From an uncultured Bacteroidota bacterium (GTDB taxonomy: Bacteria; Bacteroidota; Bacteroidia; Flavobacteriales; Flavobacteriaceae): a DNA stretch of 38,525 nt. The DNA lies in NCBI GenBank assembly GCA_902606525.1, contig CACLGW010000010.1, positions 1 to 38,525 of the forward strand, read 5' to 3'. Below, one piece after another: positions 23,869 to 30,453 of the stretch. The position numbers were made by a program, and so were the translations under genes. The stretch's first letter is position 1. Every line of letters starts with the position of its first letter. The notes beneath the pieces are model-generated. The model was not told the DNA's origin and searched no databases. It saw only the letters and a program-made list of their open reading frames with translations.

Positions 23869-24102
23869 TTAACATTTACAATTATGCTTATCTCTACAAT
23901 ATTGATAAATATCGACTCCATAATATTTCTTTAATAATATATCAAATTTCGTTTTTGAAAGTCCACTTATTTTATGTAAATCAGATAATTGTTTTTTGGT
24001 TTTAGTTTCATTTTCTGATGATTTTATTATGGGATCAGCTATAGATAAACAATAATTTAACCTTGATTTAGCTTTTAATATTTTAGGAGTTATATCTGAC
24101 AT
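23869..24102 (-). CDS. Mini AraC-like helix-turn-helix protein
   Basis: This 77-residue protein has a charged N-terminal helix (about 1-40) followed by DLHKISGLSKTKFDILLKKY and YGVDIYQYCRD. The second half reads like one HTH of an AraC/XylS DNA-binding domain: L-x-x-x-x-G-L-S-x-x-K-F, then the (F/L)-K-x-Y-x-G-x-x-x-x-x-Y recognition-helix signature. Only one of the usual two HTH units is present and there is no ligand domain. Three cysteines at the C-terminus (YCRDKHNCKC) could bind metal. It is the first gene of the HTH-cupin-SDR operon and may control it, or may be a fragment of a larger regulator. Confidence 0.55.
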   Translation of the reverse strand: MSDITPKILKAKSRLNYCLSIADPIIKSSENETKTKKQLSDLHKISGLSKTKFDILLKKYYGVDIYQYCRDKHNCKC

Positions 24103-24211
24103 ATCAGAATTTTATTAAATTATTGGAATTATAGCAATATATGAAAATACTTTTATTATTTGAATTTTATTGTTTTCTATTCTATTGATTGTTCTATGCG
24201 TTTTTTTATAT

Positions 24212-24242
24212 TGTAGATTATTAATCATAAATCTTTTTTAAA
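24212..24242 (+). promoter_or_regulatory. Conserved 5' leader of secreted paralogue 5
   Basis: TTAATCATAAATC occupies 24221-24233, followed by a T-rich stretch to the ATG. TATATTGTAGATT upstream resembles the promoter-proximal part of the leaders at 12432 and 19890. GATT and AATC flank a 3-base loop here. Confidence 0.5.
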
Positions 24243-24986
24243 ATGAAAAAACTATTATTTATAAGTTTTCTATTAACAAGTTTTTGTATTCTAGCACAAC
24301 AAACCTTTGTTTTGAATCCAGCTATGGTAGATCCAGAAGATGCAGAAAATTTTGAAATGCTAATAGAAAAGTATGGGAAAGGAATGGCAAAAGATGCAGT
24401 TGATGAGGGTATTATTCAGGGTTGGGCAGTCTTGAAGAGAGTTCAAGGAATGGGAAAAGTTGAGGATGAAAAAATTAACTATCTATGGGTGACAATTTAT
24501 GAAAGTCCAAAAAAATATGTAAATAGAAAAAGTTGGTTTAACACAGAAAAAAAATATGGTATTCCTGGTGATGTTTTATGGGGTGGTATTGATATAGATC
24601 GTTACGGCAGCTTTATTTACAAGACAGAAAAAAGATATGATACAGACCTAGAAGGTAAGTTTATTATTTTTAACTGGGCTTTTCCAAAAAATCTTAATGA
24701 TACCATGACATTAGCAGATAAAATATCAACTAGCTTTAAAAAAGATATGGAAAAAGCTGGAATGGCTTCTTGGGGTATGGCTACTAGGATTATTCCTCAG
24801 GATTCAGATTTAGCTCCATTATTTTTTTGGGATTCATATGAAAATATGGAACAAATTTTAGATCATTTAATGTATAAAGCTGTAATTAAAAATGTTGACC
24901 AAAAGCTATTAGATCAATTACAAGAGCAATTACCAGATGGTTGGGAGAATAGAGTGGTCTGGGAGTTTGTCTCCAGGTCTAACTAA
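24243..24986 (+). CDS. Secreted paralogue 5: duplicated alpha/beta-barrel-like protein
   Basis: The 247-residue protein has a signal peptide (MKKLLFISFLLTSFCILAQ). Unit one runs strand TFVLNPAMVDPED, helix FEMLIEKYGKGMAKDAVDEG, strand GWAVLKR (60-66), then NYLWVTIYESP. Unit two runs strand FIIFNWAFPKN, helix LADKISTSFKKDMEKAG, strand SWGMATR (176-182), then PLFFWDSYENMEQIL. The parallel order makes an internal duplication clear and ties it to the proteins at 12432 and 21127. The sequence SYENMEQIL resembles the end of an ABM/EthD-like unit, supporting a dimeric alpha/beta-barrel fold. Function is unknown. Confidence 0.62.
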   Translation: MKKLLFISFLLTSFCILAQQTFVLNPAMVDPEDAENFEMLIEKYGKGMAKDAVDEGIIQGWAVLKRVQGMGKVEDEKINYLWVTIYESPKKYVNRKSWFNTEKKYGIPGDVLWGGIDIDRYGSFIYKTEKRYDTDLEGKFIIFNWAFPKNLNDTMTLADKISTSFKKDMEKAGMASWGMATRIIPQDSDLAPLFFWDSYENMEQILDHLMYKAVIKNVDQKLLDQLQEQLPDGWENRVVWEFVSRSN

Positions 24987-25006
24987 TTTTCAAATTGTTA
25001 GGTATT

Positions 25007-25035
25007 ATAACCCTCCCCTTGGGAGGGTTATTTTT
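25007..25035 (+). terminator. Terminator after secreted paralogue 5
   Basis: ATAACCCTCCC pairs perfectly with GGGAGGGTTAT (11 bp) around CTT, followed by a T tract. The 3' end of the hairpin and the T tract overlap the -7 box of the next gene. Confidence 0.9.
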
Positions 25036-25036
25036 G
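25029..25036 (+). promoter_or_regulatory. -7 box (TATTTTTG) for the GH29 gene, inside the terminator tail
   Basis: TATTTTTG is an exact TAnnTTTG match, followed by TAGATT and the ATG at 25049. It uses the T tract of the preceding terminator, so termination and initiation sit on the same bases. The predicted leader is only about 8 nt. Confidence 0.5.
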
Positions 25037-25048
25037 TAGATTAGTGAT

Positions 25049-26860
25049 ATGATAAAAAGATTCTTAATAATTTTTATACTTTTTCTTTCAAAGATAAACT
25101 CTCAGAGCATTGTGAATGAAAGAGCTAAATGGTTTATTGGTGATCGTTTCGGCATGTTTATCCATTGGGGATTATATAGTGGAGCAGAAGGAATATGGAA
25201 AGGAGAAAAAGTTCGATATAATAATGACTATGCTGAATGGATTCAATATAGAAATCAAATAGAAAAAAGTGAATATTTAGAACTTTCAAAAAGATTTGAT
25301 TGGGAAAATATAGATCCTGAAAAATGGGTATTACTTGCTAAAAAAGCAGGAATGAAATATATTACTATTACAGCAAAACATCACGACGGTTTTGCCCTAT
25401 GGAATAGTGAATCAAATGATTACAACATATACAATTACAGTAATCCTAAACGGGATATAATTAAAGAACTGTCATTAGCTTGTAAAAAGCATGGCATGAA
25501 ATTAGGATTCTACTATTCCCATTGGACAGATTGGGAGCATCCATTTTCTTGGGATAATTCAAAAGAGATTTACTGGCTAGATAAAGAAAATTATAATATA
25601 TATTGGCAGGAAAAAGTTATACCTCAAATGAAGGAGCTTTTATCAAACTATGGTGAAATAAGTTTAATATGGTTTGATATGTGGCTGCATCATCAGGAAA
25701 CAATAGTTTCGAAAGAACAATTATTTCAGTTAAAAAATTTGATTCGTGAGATGCAACCAAATTGTTTGATTAATTCTCGTTTAGGACTGTCAATTGATGA
25801 GGATAAAGATGTTGATTTTAGAACTTTAGGGGACAACCAACTAGGTAAATACAAATATGAATATCCTTGGCAAACTCCTGCTACTGTTGCCCACTCTTGG
25901 GGATATAATAAAAACGAAAATGAATGGAAGTCAACTACATCAATTTTGAGATCCTTAATAGGAAATGTAAGTCTTAATGGAAACCTTATGTTAAATATTG
26001 GTCCAACTTCAAATGGATCTGTACCATATGAAATAGAAAAAAGATTTGATGAAATTGGTAATTGGTTGTCTTATTATGGAAAATCGGTTTATAATGCTGG
26101 AGCTTTTGATTTGAGAAATGATCTTCATGATTGGGGTCTTACTACTTACAAAAAAAGTAAAAATGGCAAAAAATATGTTTTCCTCAATATTTTTGATAAT
26201 CAACCAGGTGATATTATAAAATTTACTGGTATCACTGAAAGTCCAATTAAAATAAAACTACTTTCAAAAAATTCAAAAATTGATTTAAAATTTAATTTCA
26301 ACACTGCAGTTACATCAATTAAAATTCCAAAAAAACTTCCCAACCCTTATGTGAATGTAGTAGAAATGGAATTTAATGAAAAACCAAAAGTTGACTTGAA
26401 TTTAGTTGCAAAAACAAAAAATGGAGGATATGCTCTAAATTATTCAAATGCAATGACTAAAAAAGGTAAAAGTATAATTAATACATCGAAAAGGTTTGGT
26501 TCTATTCCATTTAATATTGAAGTTAAAGATTCCTTAATATTAAAATGGAAAGTTTTTGTCGAGAAACCTTCCTGTTACAGTATTGATACATCATACAATT
26601 TTCAGAAAAAAATAACAAATGGGTATTTATCCCTAGAAGTAAATAATGAAGAATTTAAACACAAATTAGAATATTCAGGGAAGACAGTTGGGGAGCCTAA
26701 CCAAGATTGGATGATAGACAGGTTCGATTCTTTTAGGTTAGGACAAATTAAATTTGATTCTCCAGGTTTTTATTTTATTGAATTAAAAATAAAAACTAAT
26801 CCTCAAAACCCTATCCAATGGCAGTGGTTATGGCTTGATGAGGTGGTTGACAAAATTTAA
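25049..26860 (+). CDS. GH29 alpha-L-fucosidase, secreted
   Basis: The 603-residue protein has a signal peptide (MIKRFLIIFILFLSKINSQ). It then has the GH29 (beta/alpha)8 domain: FGMFIHWGLYSG, YITITAKHHDGFALWNS, GFYYSHWTDWEHP and IWFDMW, where Asp210 is the nucleophile, then SLNGNLMLNIGPTSNGSVP. The GH29 core ends near residue 345. It is followed by a beta-rich C-terminal region of about 250 residues without a clear signature, so it is longer than minimal fucosidases. It probably removes terminal L-fucose from algal or host glycans in the periplasm or outside the cell. No SusC/D pair lies nearby, so it is not in a standard polysaccharide locus. Confidence 0.9.
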   Translation: MIKRFLIIFILFLSKINSQSIVNERAKWFIGDRFGMFIHWGLYSGAEGIWKGEKVRYNNDYAEWIQYRNQIEKSEYLELSKRFDWENIDPEKWVLLAKKAGMKYITITAKHHDGFALWNSESNDYNIYNYSNPKRDIIKELSLACKKHGMKLGFYYSHWTDWEHPFSWDNSKEIYWLDKENYNIYWQEKVIPQMKELLSNYGEISLIWFDMWLHHQETIVSKEQLFQLKNLIREMQPNCLINSRLGLSIDEDKDVDFRTLGDNQLGKYKYEYPWQTPATVAHSWGYNKNENEWKSTTSILRSLIGNVSLNGNLMLNIGPTSNGSVPYEIEKRFDEIGNWLSYYGKSVYNAGAFDLRNDLHDWGLTTYKKSKNGKKYVFLNIFDNQPGDIIKFTGITESPIKIKLLSKNSKIDLKFNFNTAVTSIKIPKKLPNPYVNVVEMEFNEKPKVDLNLVAKTKNGGYALNYSNAMTKKGKSIINTSKRFGSIPFNIEVKDSLILKWKVFVEKPSCYSIDTSYNFQKKITNGYLSLEVNNEEFKHKLEYSGKTVGEPNQDWMIDRFDSFRLGQIKFDSPGFYFIELKIKTNPQNPIQWQWLWLDEVVDKI

Positions 26861-26872
26861 AATTCTTATTTA

Positions 26873-26965
26873 TTAAGCAAAATATTCATTCAATAGTGTA
26901 GCCCCAATTCCAATTGTTAAAATAATAATTAATATAATCCACCTCTGTTTTTCTTCTTTATCCAT
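26873..26965 (-). CDS. 30-residue single-pass membrane microprotein
   Basis: A short minus-strand frame begins with ATG at 26965 and encodes MDKEEKQRWIILIIILTIGI followed by GATLLNEYFA. It has a charged N-terminus, one hydrophobic helix of about 17 residues, and a polar end, a classic type of small membrane protein. It lies between the fucosidase and OsmC genes, where nothing else is encoded, and is oriented with osmC 36 bases downstream of that gene's start side. It is too short to assign by motif; conservation across relatives would decide. Confidence 0.4.
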   Translation of the reverse strand: MDKEEKQRWIILIIILTIGIGATLLNEYFA

Positions 26966-27001
26966 TTTTAAATTGAATGATAATTAATGAAAATCAGAGA
27001 T

Positions 27002-27421
27002 TTAAATTAAAGATGCATTTAGAATAATATCACAATTCAATACCCCCGAAATAGGACAGCCATTTTTTGCTTCCTCTGCAAATTCAATGAACTTTTCTTC
27101 ATTAATTCCAGACACTTTTCCTTTTAGTTTTAATTCAATAGAAAGTATTTTTCCATCCTCAAATATCAATAAAGCATCAGTATTTAATTCTTCAGGATTA
27201 TGACTAGCTTCATTTAAAACAAAACTTAGCTTCATATTAAAACAGCCCGCAAGAGCAGCAGCTATAAGTTCTTCTGGATTAGTTCCAAGATCACCATCAT
27301 CATTTTTAAACCTTGTCTTAAAACTGTATGGCATATTTTCAAATGCACCACTTTGAGCATTTAAAAGTCCGTTTCCATCAACACCATTTCCTGTCCAAAC
27401 TGCATTTACTTTTCTTTTCAT
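27002..27421 (-). CDS. OsmC family peroxiredoxin-like protein
   Basis: The 139-residue protein has the OsmC fold and both redox cysteines: Cys60 in ALAGCFNM and Cys122 in KNGCPIS. GTNPEELIAAALAGC is the family signature around the first. OsmC reduces organic hydroperoxides, using dihydrolipoamide or another thiol donor; with bshA in this window, bacillithiol is a possible donor in this organism (inference). Length is normal. A 193-base AT-rich gap with no visible feature lies upstream. Confidence 0.93.
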   Translation of the reverse strand: MKRKVNAVWTGNGVDGNGLLNAQSGAFENMPYSFKTRFKNDDGDLGTNPEELIAAALAGCFNMKLSFVLNEASHNPEELNTDALLIFEDGKILSIELKLKGKVSGINEEKFIEFAEEAKNGCPISGVLNCDIILNASLI

Positions 27422-27614
27422 ATTTCCTTTATGTTAATTCTAAACGTAATAAAGTTGATAAAGTATTTTATCTTCATTCAAGATAACATTATTAATCGAT
27501 AGGTTTTATATTTATATTTATTTTTAATATCCTTGATTATGTATCTTATTTTTTTATTTTAATTTTTTTTACAGATTTCGATAAATCAACATTAAATAGT
27601 TTTGTTGTGATGAT

Positions 27615-27845
27615 TTAAAGCATTAATTCGTCTATGCAGTAAATGTCTCCAACTTTATATTGATTGAAAATTCCTTCACTTACCATTCCTACATTTGGTA
27701 TTATTTCGTTATTTCCAAAGCCATTAATCCATTCAAAATAGTAGCTTCCATTATCACCATATTTATTTGAAATTTCAATACATTCAGTTTGTTTAGGCGC
27801 GCAGGATGTACATATAATGATTATAAAAATTAGTAAATTTTTCAT
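27615..27845 (-). CDS. Small lipoprotein, unknown function
   Basis: The 76-residue protein starts MKNLLIFIIIICTSCAPK, a lipoprotein signal with lipobox CTSC. The mature 62 residues contain GSYYFEWINGFGNNEIIPN and end YKVGDIYCIDELML. Two more cysteines (TECIE and IYCID) could pair. I do not recognise the family. It is divergent from the aminotransferase at 27952. Confidence 0.5.
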   Translation of the reverse strand: MKNLLIFIIIICTSCAPKQTECIEISNKYGDNGSYYFEWINGFGNNEIIPNVGMVSEGIFNQYKVGDIYCIDELML

Positions 27846-27951
27846 CAGAGACTTCTTTATTATTACATTATGTAAATTAATTTCATAGTTAAATAAAAAA
27901 ATGTAAGTAGTAATAAGAAGAATGGTAAATATTTTTCATTAAATTAACTTT

Positions 27952-29214
27952 ATGAAAAAAAGAGACTTCATAAAAAACTTAGGTGCTTTTGGTCTTCTAC
28001 CATTTAGCGGAGATCTTTCTTTAAATAACGAAAACTTATTAAAAAATTTAAGGGATACAAAGTTGAATCCTGAAAATGACTTTTGGGCATTAATTCGTAG
28101 TCATTACAAATTACATCCAGATTTTATAAACCTTGAAAGTGGTTATTATAATATTATCCCTAAACCGACTTTAGAAAAACACTTTGATCATATTAAAAAA
28201 GTGAATTTAGAGGGATCTTATTATATGCGACAACATCGTTTCAAAGATAAAGATAGGATAACTAAAGAATTGGCTTCTTTTGTTGGATGTAATTCAAAAA
28301 ATTTAATTGTAACACGCAACACTACTGAATCTTTAGATTTAGTGATCAGTGGATTCCCATGGGAATCTGGTGACGAAGCGATTTACGCTGATCAAGATTA
28401 TGGGGCTATGCAAGATATGTTTGAACAAATCGGAAGAAGGCATTCTGTAAATTTAAGAAAAGTCTCAGTTCCAAATCATCCTAAAAATGATGATGAACTT
28501 ATAGCTTTATATGAAGGTCAGATCACATCTAAAACAAAGCTAATAATGGTTAGTCATATGATAAATATTACAGGTCACATTTTACCTGTTAAAAAAATAT
28601 GTCAGATGGCTCACAAACATGGAGTAAAGGTTTTAGTTGATGGAGCACATTGTGTTGGGCATTTTGATTTCAAAATAGATGATTTAGATTGCGATTACTA
28701 TGGCTCTAGCCTTCATAAATGGCTAGCTGCTCCTTTAGGAGCAGGATTATTATATGTAAAATCTGATCAAATTTCAAAAATATGGCCTCTTATGGCTGAC
28801 GAAGAAAAAGATCCCACAAAAATTAAACATCTGAGTCATACTGGCACCCATCCTGTTCATACTGACCTAGCAATAATTGATGCTATAGAATACTTAAATT
28901 GGATAGGTCTTAAGAAAAAAGAAAATCGTTTGAGATATTTAAAAACTTATTGGCAAAATGCGTTAAAAGATATTCCTAACATAATAATCAACACCTCTTT
29001 TGATCCCAAACGAAGTTGTGGAATTGGCAATGTAGGGATTAAAAATGTGAAACCTTCAACGTTGGCAAAGAGTCTTTATGACGAATTTAAAATTTTTACC
29101 GTTGCAATTGACTACGCTAATGTAAAAGGGTGCAGGATTAGCCCAAATATCTTTACTAATATTAAAGAATTAGATACTTTCATAACAGCAATGAAGACCT
29201 TGGCTCTTTCGTAA
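27952..29214 (+). CDS. Aminotransferase class V family PLP enzyme (isopenicillin N epimerase-like)
   Basis: The 420-residue protein begins MKKRDFIKNLGAFGLLPF, a twin-Arg-like N-terminus with Lys-Arg instead of Arg-Arg, so export is possible but not certain. The PLP fold is clear: TRNTTESLDLVISG (phosphate-binding region), KVLVDGAHCVGHFDF (Asp for the pyridine nitrogen), and the Schiff-base Lys256 in SSLHKWLAAPLGAG. The family includes isopenicillin-N-epimerase-like and cysteine desulfurase-like enzymes; the lack of a desulfurase cysteine loop favours the former group. The Kazal gene starts 9 bases after its stop, so they may be co-transcribed. Confidence 0.85.
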   Translation: MKKRDFIKNLGAFGLLPFSGDLSLNNENLLKNLRDTKLNPENDFWALIRSHYKLHPDFINLESGYYNIIPKPTLEKHFDHIKKVNLEGSYYMRQHRFKDKDRITKELASFVGCNSKNLIVTRNTTESLDLVISGFPWESGDEAIYADQDYGAMQDMFEQIGRRHSVNLRKVSVPNHPKNDDELIALYEGQITSKTKLIMVSHMINITGHILPVKKICQMAHKHGVKVLVDGAHCVGHFDFKIDDLDCDYYGSSLHKWLAAPLGAGLLYVKSDQISKIWPLMADEEKDPTKIKHLSHTGTHPVHTDLAIIDAIEYLNWIGLKKKENRLRYLKTYWQNALKDIPNIIINTSFDPKRSCGIGNVGIKNVKPSTLAKSLYDEFKIFTVAIDYANVKGCRISPNIFTNIKELDTFITAMKTLALS

Positions 29215-29223
29215 AATATTATA

Positions 29224-29463
29224 GTGAGAAAATTAATTAGCTATTCTGTATTATGCTCATTTTTTTTCTCATCTTGTAACCAAGATGATGAAATTATTTC
29301 AGAAGAAGAACCTTGTATCGATAAAGAGTTAATTAATGAATCTGCAGTTTGTTATCTTATTTATGCTCCAGTATGTGGGTGTGACAATAAAACTTATTCT
29401 AATGATTGTATTGCAAAAAATAATGGTATTTTAAATTATAAAAATGGAACTTGTGATGATTGA
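29224..29463 (+). CDS. Kazal-type protease inhibitor lipoprotein
   Basis: A GTG start gives a lipoprotein signal (RKLISYSVLCSFFFSSCNQD, lipobox FSSC). The mature 62 residues contain one Kazal-like domain: CIDKELINESAVCY, then YAPVCGCDNKTYSNDCIAKN and a final Cys. Six cysteines make three predicted disulfides, with the bacterial VCGCD-x-x-TYSNxC signature. Such lipoproteins may inhibit serine proteases of hosts, grazers or competitors at the cell surface. It follows the PLP enzyme gene by 9 bases. The domain call is strong; the target is unknown. Confidence 0.82.
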   Translation: MRKLISYSVLCSFFFSSCNQDDEIISEEEPCIDKELINESAVCYLIYAPVCGCDNKTYSNDCIAKNNGILNYKNGTCDD

Positions 29464-29499
29464 GATTTAATATCATTAATATTTAAAAATTAAAAAAAA

Positions 29500-29781
29500 A
29501 TGAAATCGCTATCAATAATAGAAATTGAAAAACTATTAAGAAAATTTCCTAATTGGGAATATCAAAATGAATTCATTCAAAGAAATTTAAAATTTTCTAG
29601 TTTTAAAAAAACTATTGACTTTTTGAATGAAGTTGCTGATATTGCAGAGCTAAAAAATCATCATCCGAAACTTATAAATAATTATAATAGTTTGATTATT
29701 CAATTATCCACACATGATGTAAATGGTATTTCTGAAAAAGATTTTGATCTAGCCGAAGCCATAGATAAACTGAGTCTATAA
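29500..29781 (+). CDS. Pterin-4-alpha-carbinolamine dehydratase
   Basis: The 93-residue protein matches the PCD/DCoH family. It has FPNWEY near the N-terminus, KFSSFKKTIDFLNEVADIAE, then the catalytic motif LKNHHPKL (His54, His55, Pro56), and LSTHDVNGISEKDFDLAEAID. The enzyme dehydrates the carbinolamine formed by pterin-dependent hydroxylases to recycle tetrahydropterin. No aromatic amino acid hydroxylase gene is in the window. Its end overlaps the convergent gene at 29776 by 6 bases. Confidence 0.92.
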   Translation: MKSLSIIEIEKLLRKFPNWEYQNEFIQRNLKFSSFKKTIDFLNEVADIAELKNHHPKLINNYNSLIIQLSTHDVNGISEKDFDLAEAIDKLSL

Positions 29782-30369
29782 AGCTTTAACAAACAAATTC
29801 TTCCAACGAACTTTTATTCCTCCTCCATCGTGAATTTGCAAAGCAATAGATCCTTGTCCTTTGCCAATTTTTTCGTCTTTTAAACTTATCATTGAAGTCC
29901 CATTCAACCAGCTTTCTATCTGATCTCCAACAACACGAATCCGCATAGTATTCCATTCTCCCATTTTTAAAGCACTGTCTTTTTCTTTTTCAGGCTTAAT
30001 TAACCAACCCCTACCATAGGATTCGTAAACACCACCTGTATCGTTTCCAGGAGGAGCTACCTCAACCTGCCAACCACTCACTTTCGTTCCATCTACTGTA
30101 GAGCGAATGAATACACCACTATTCCCATTTGATTCTTGTTTAAATTCAAGTGTCAAATCAAAATCATCGTAATATTTTGTAGTTGATAAATAACCATAAG
30201 CTTCTTCTGGTCCGCTTTCACATACTAATTGTCCCTGATCGACATACCATAACTCAGTACCATGAATATTCCAACCCTCAAGATTTTTACCATTAAATAA
30301 TGACTCCTGGCCAAATATTAAAAAAGAATATAAAACGCAAATAAGATTTAGAAAGAAGATTTTCATCAT
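29776..30369 (-). CDS. DUF1080 / 3-keto-disaccharide hydrolase-like secreted protein
   Basis: I set the start at ATG 30369 (MMKIFFLNLICVLYSFLIFG), which gives a good signal peptide; a TTG five codons upstream is less likely. The mature part (about 178 residues) is one DUF1080 beta-sandwich. It starts SLFNGKNLEGWNIHG, then YGYLSTTKYYDDFDLTLEF, GNSGVFIRS, WQVEVAPPGNDTGGVYESYG and a final IALQIHDGGGIKVRWKNLFV. The family is named for 3-keto-glycoside hydrolases, and Gfo/Idh/MocA enzymes (like the one at 14628) can supply 3-keto sugars. A pathway link here is only a possibility because the genes are 14 kb apart. Confidence 0.88.
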   Translation of the reverse strand: MMKIFFLNLICVLYSFLIFGQESLFNGKNLEGWNIHGTELWYVDQGQLVCESGPEEAYGYLSTTKYYDDFDLTLEFKQESNGNSGVFIRSTVDGTKVSGWQVEVAPPGNDTGGVYESYGRGWLIKPEKEKDSALKMGEWNTMRIRVVGDQIESWLNGTSMISLKDEKIGKGQGSIALQIHDGGGIKVRWKNLFVKAL

Positions 30370-30412
30370 TAATTTTTTATTCAATATATAGCTTTTTCTT
30401 AAAGTTCAAATT

Positions 30413-30420
30413 TATTTTTG
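30413..30420 (+). promoter_or_regulatory. -7 box (TATTTTTG) for the acylase gene
   Basis: TATTTTTG is an exact TAnnTTTG match 33 bases before the ATG at 30454. It lies in the divergent gap between the DUF1080 and acylase genes. Confidence 0.45.
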
Positions 30421-30453
30421 ATTTAAAAACAATATCTTCAAAGAAAAAAATAG

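Noticed and set aside
27422-27614. 193-base gap checked for a tRNA, small RNA or short gene
   Set aside because: It is plain AT-rich sequence without a stable hairpin, a start with a convincing frame, or a tRNA arm pattern.
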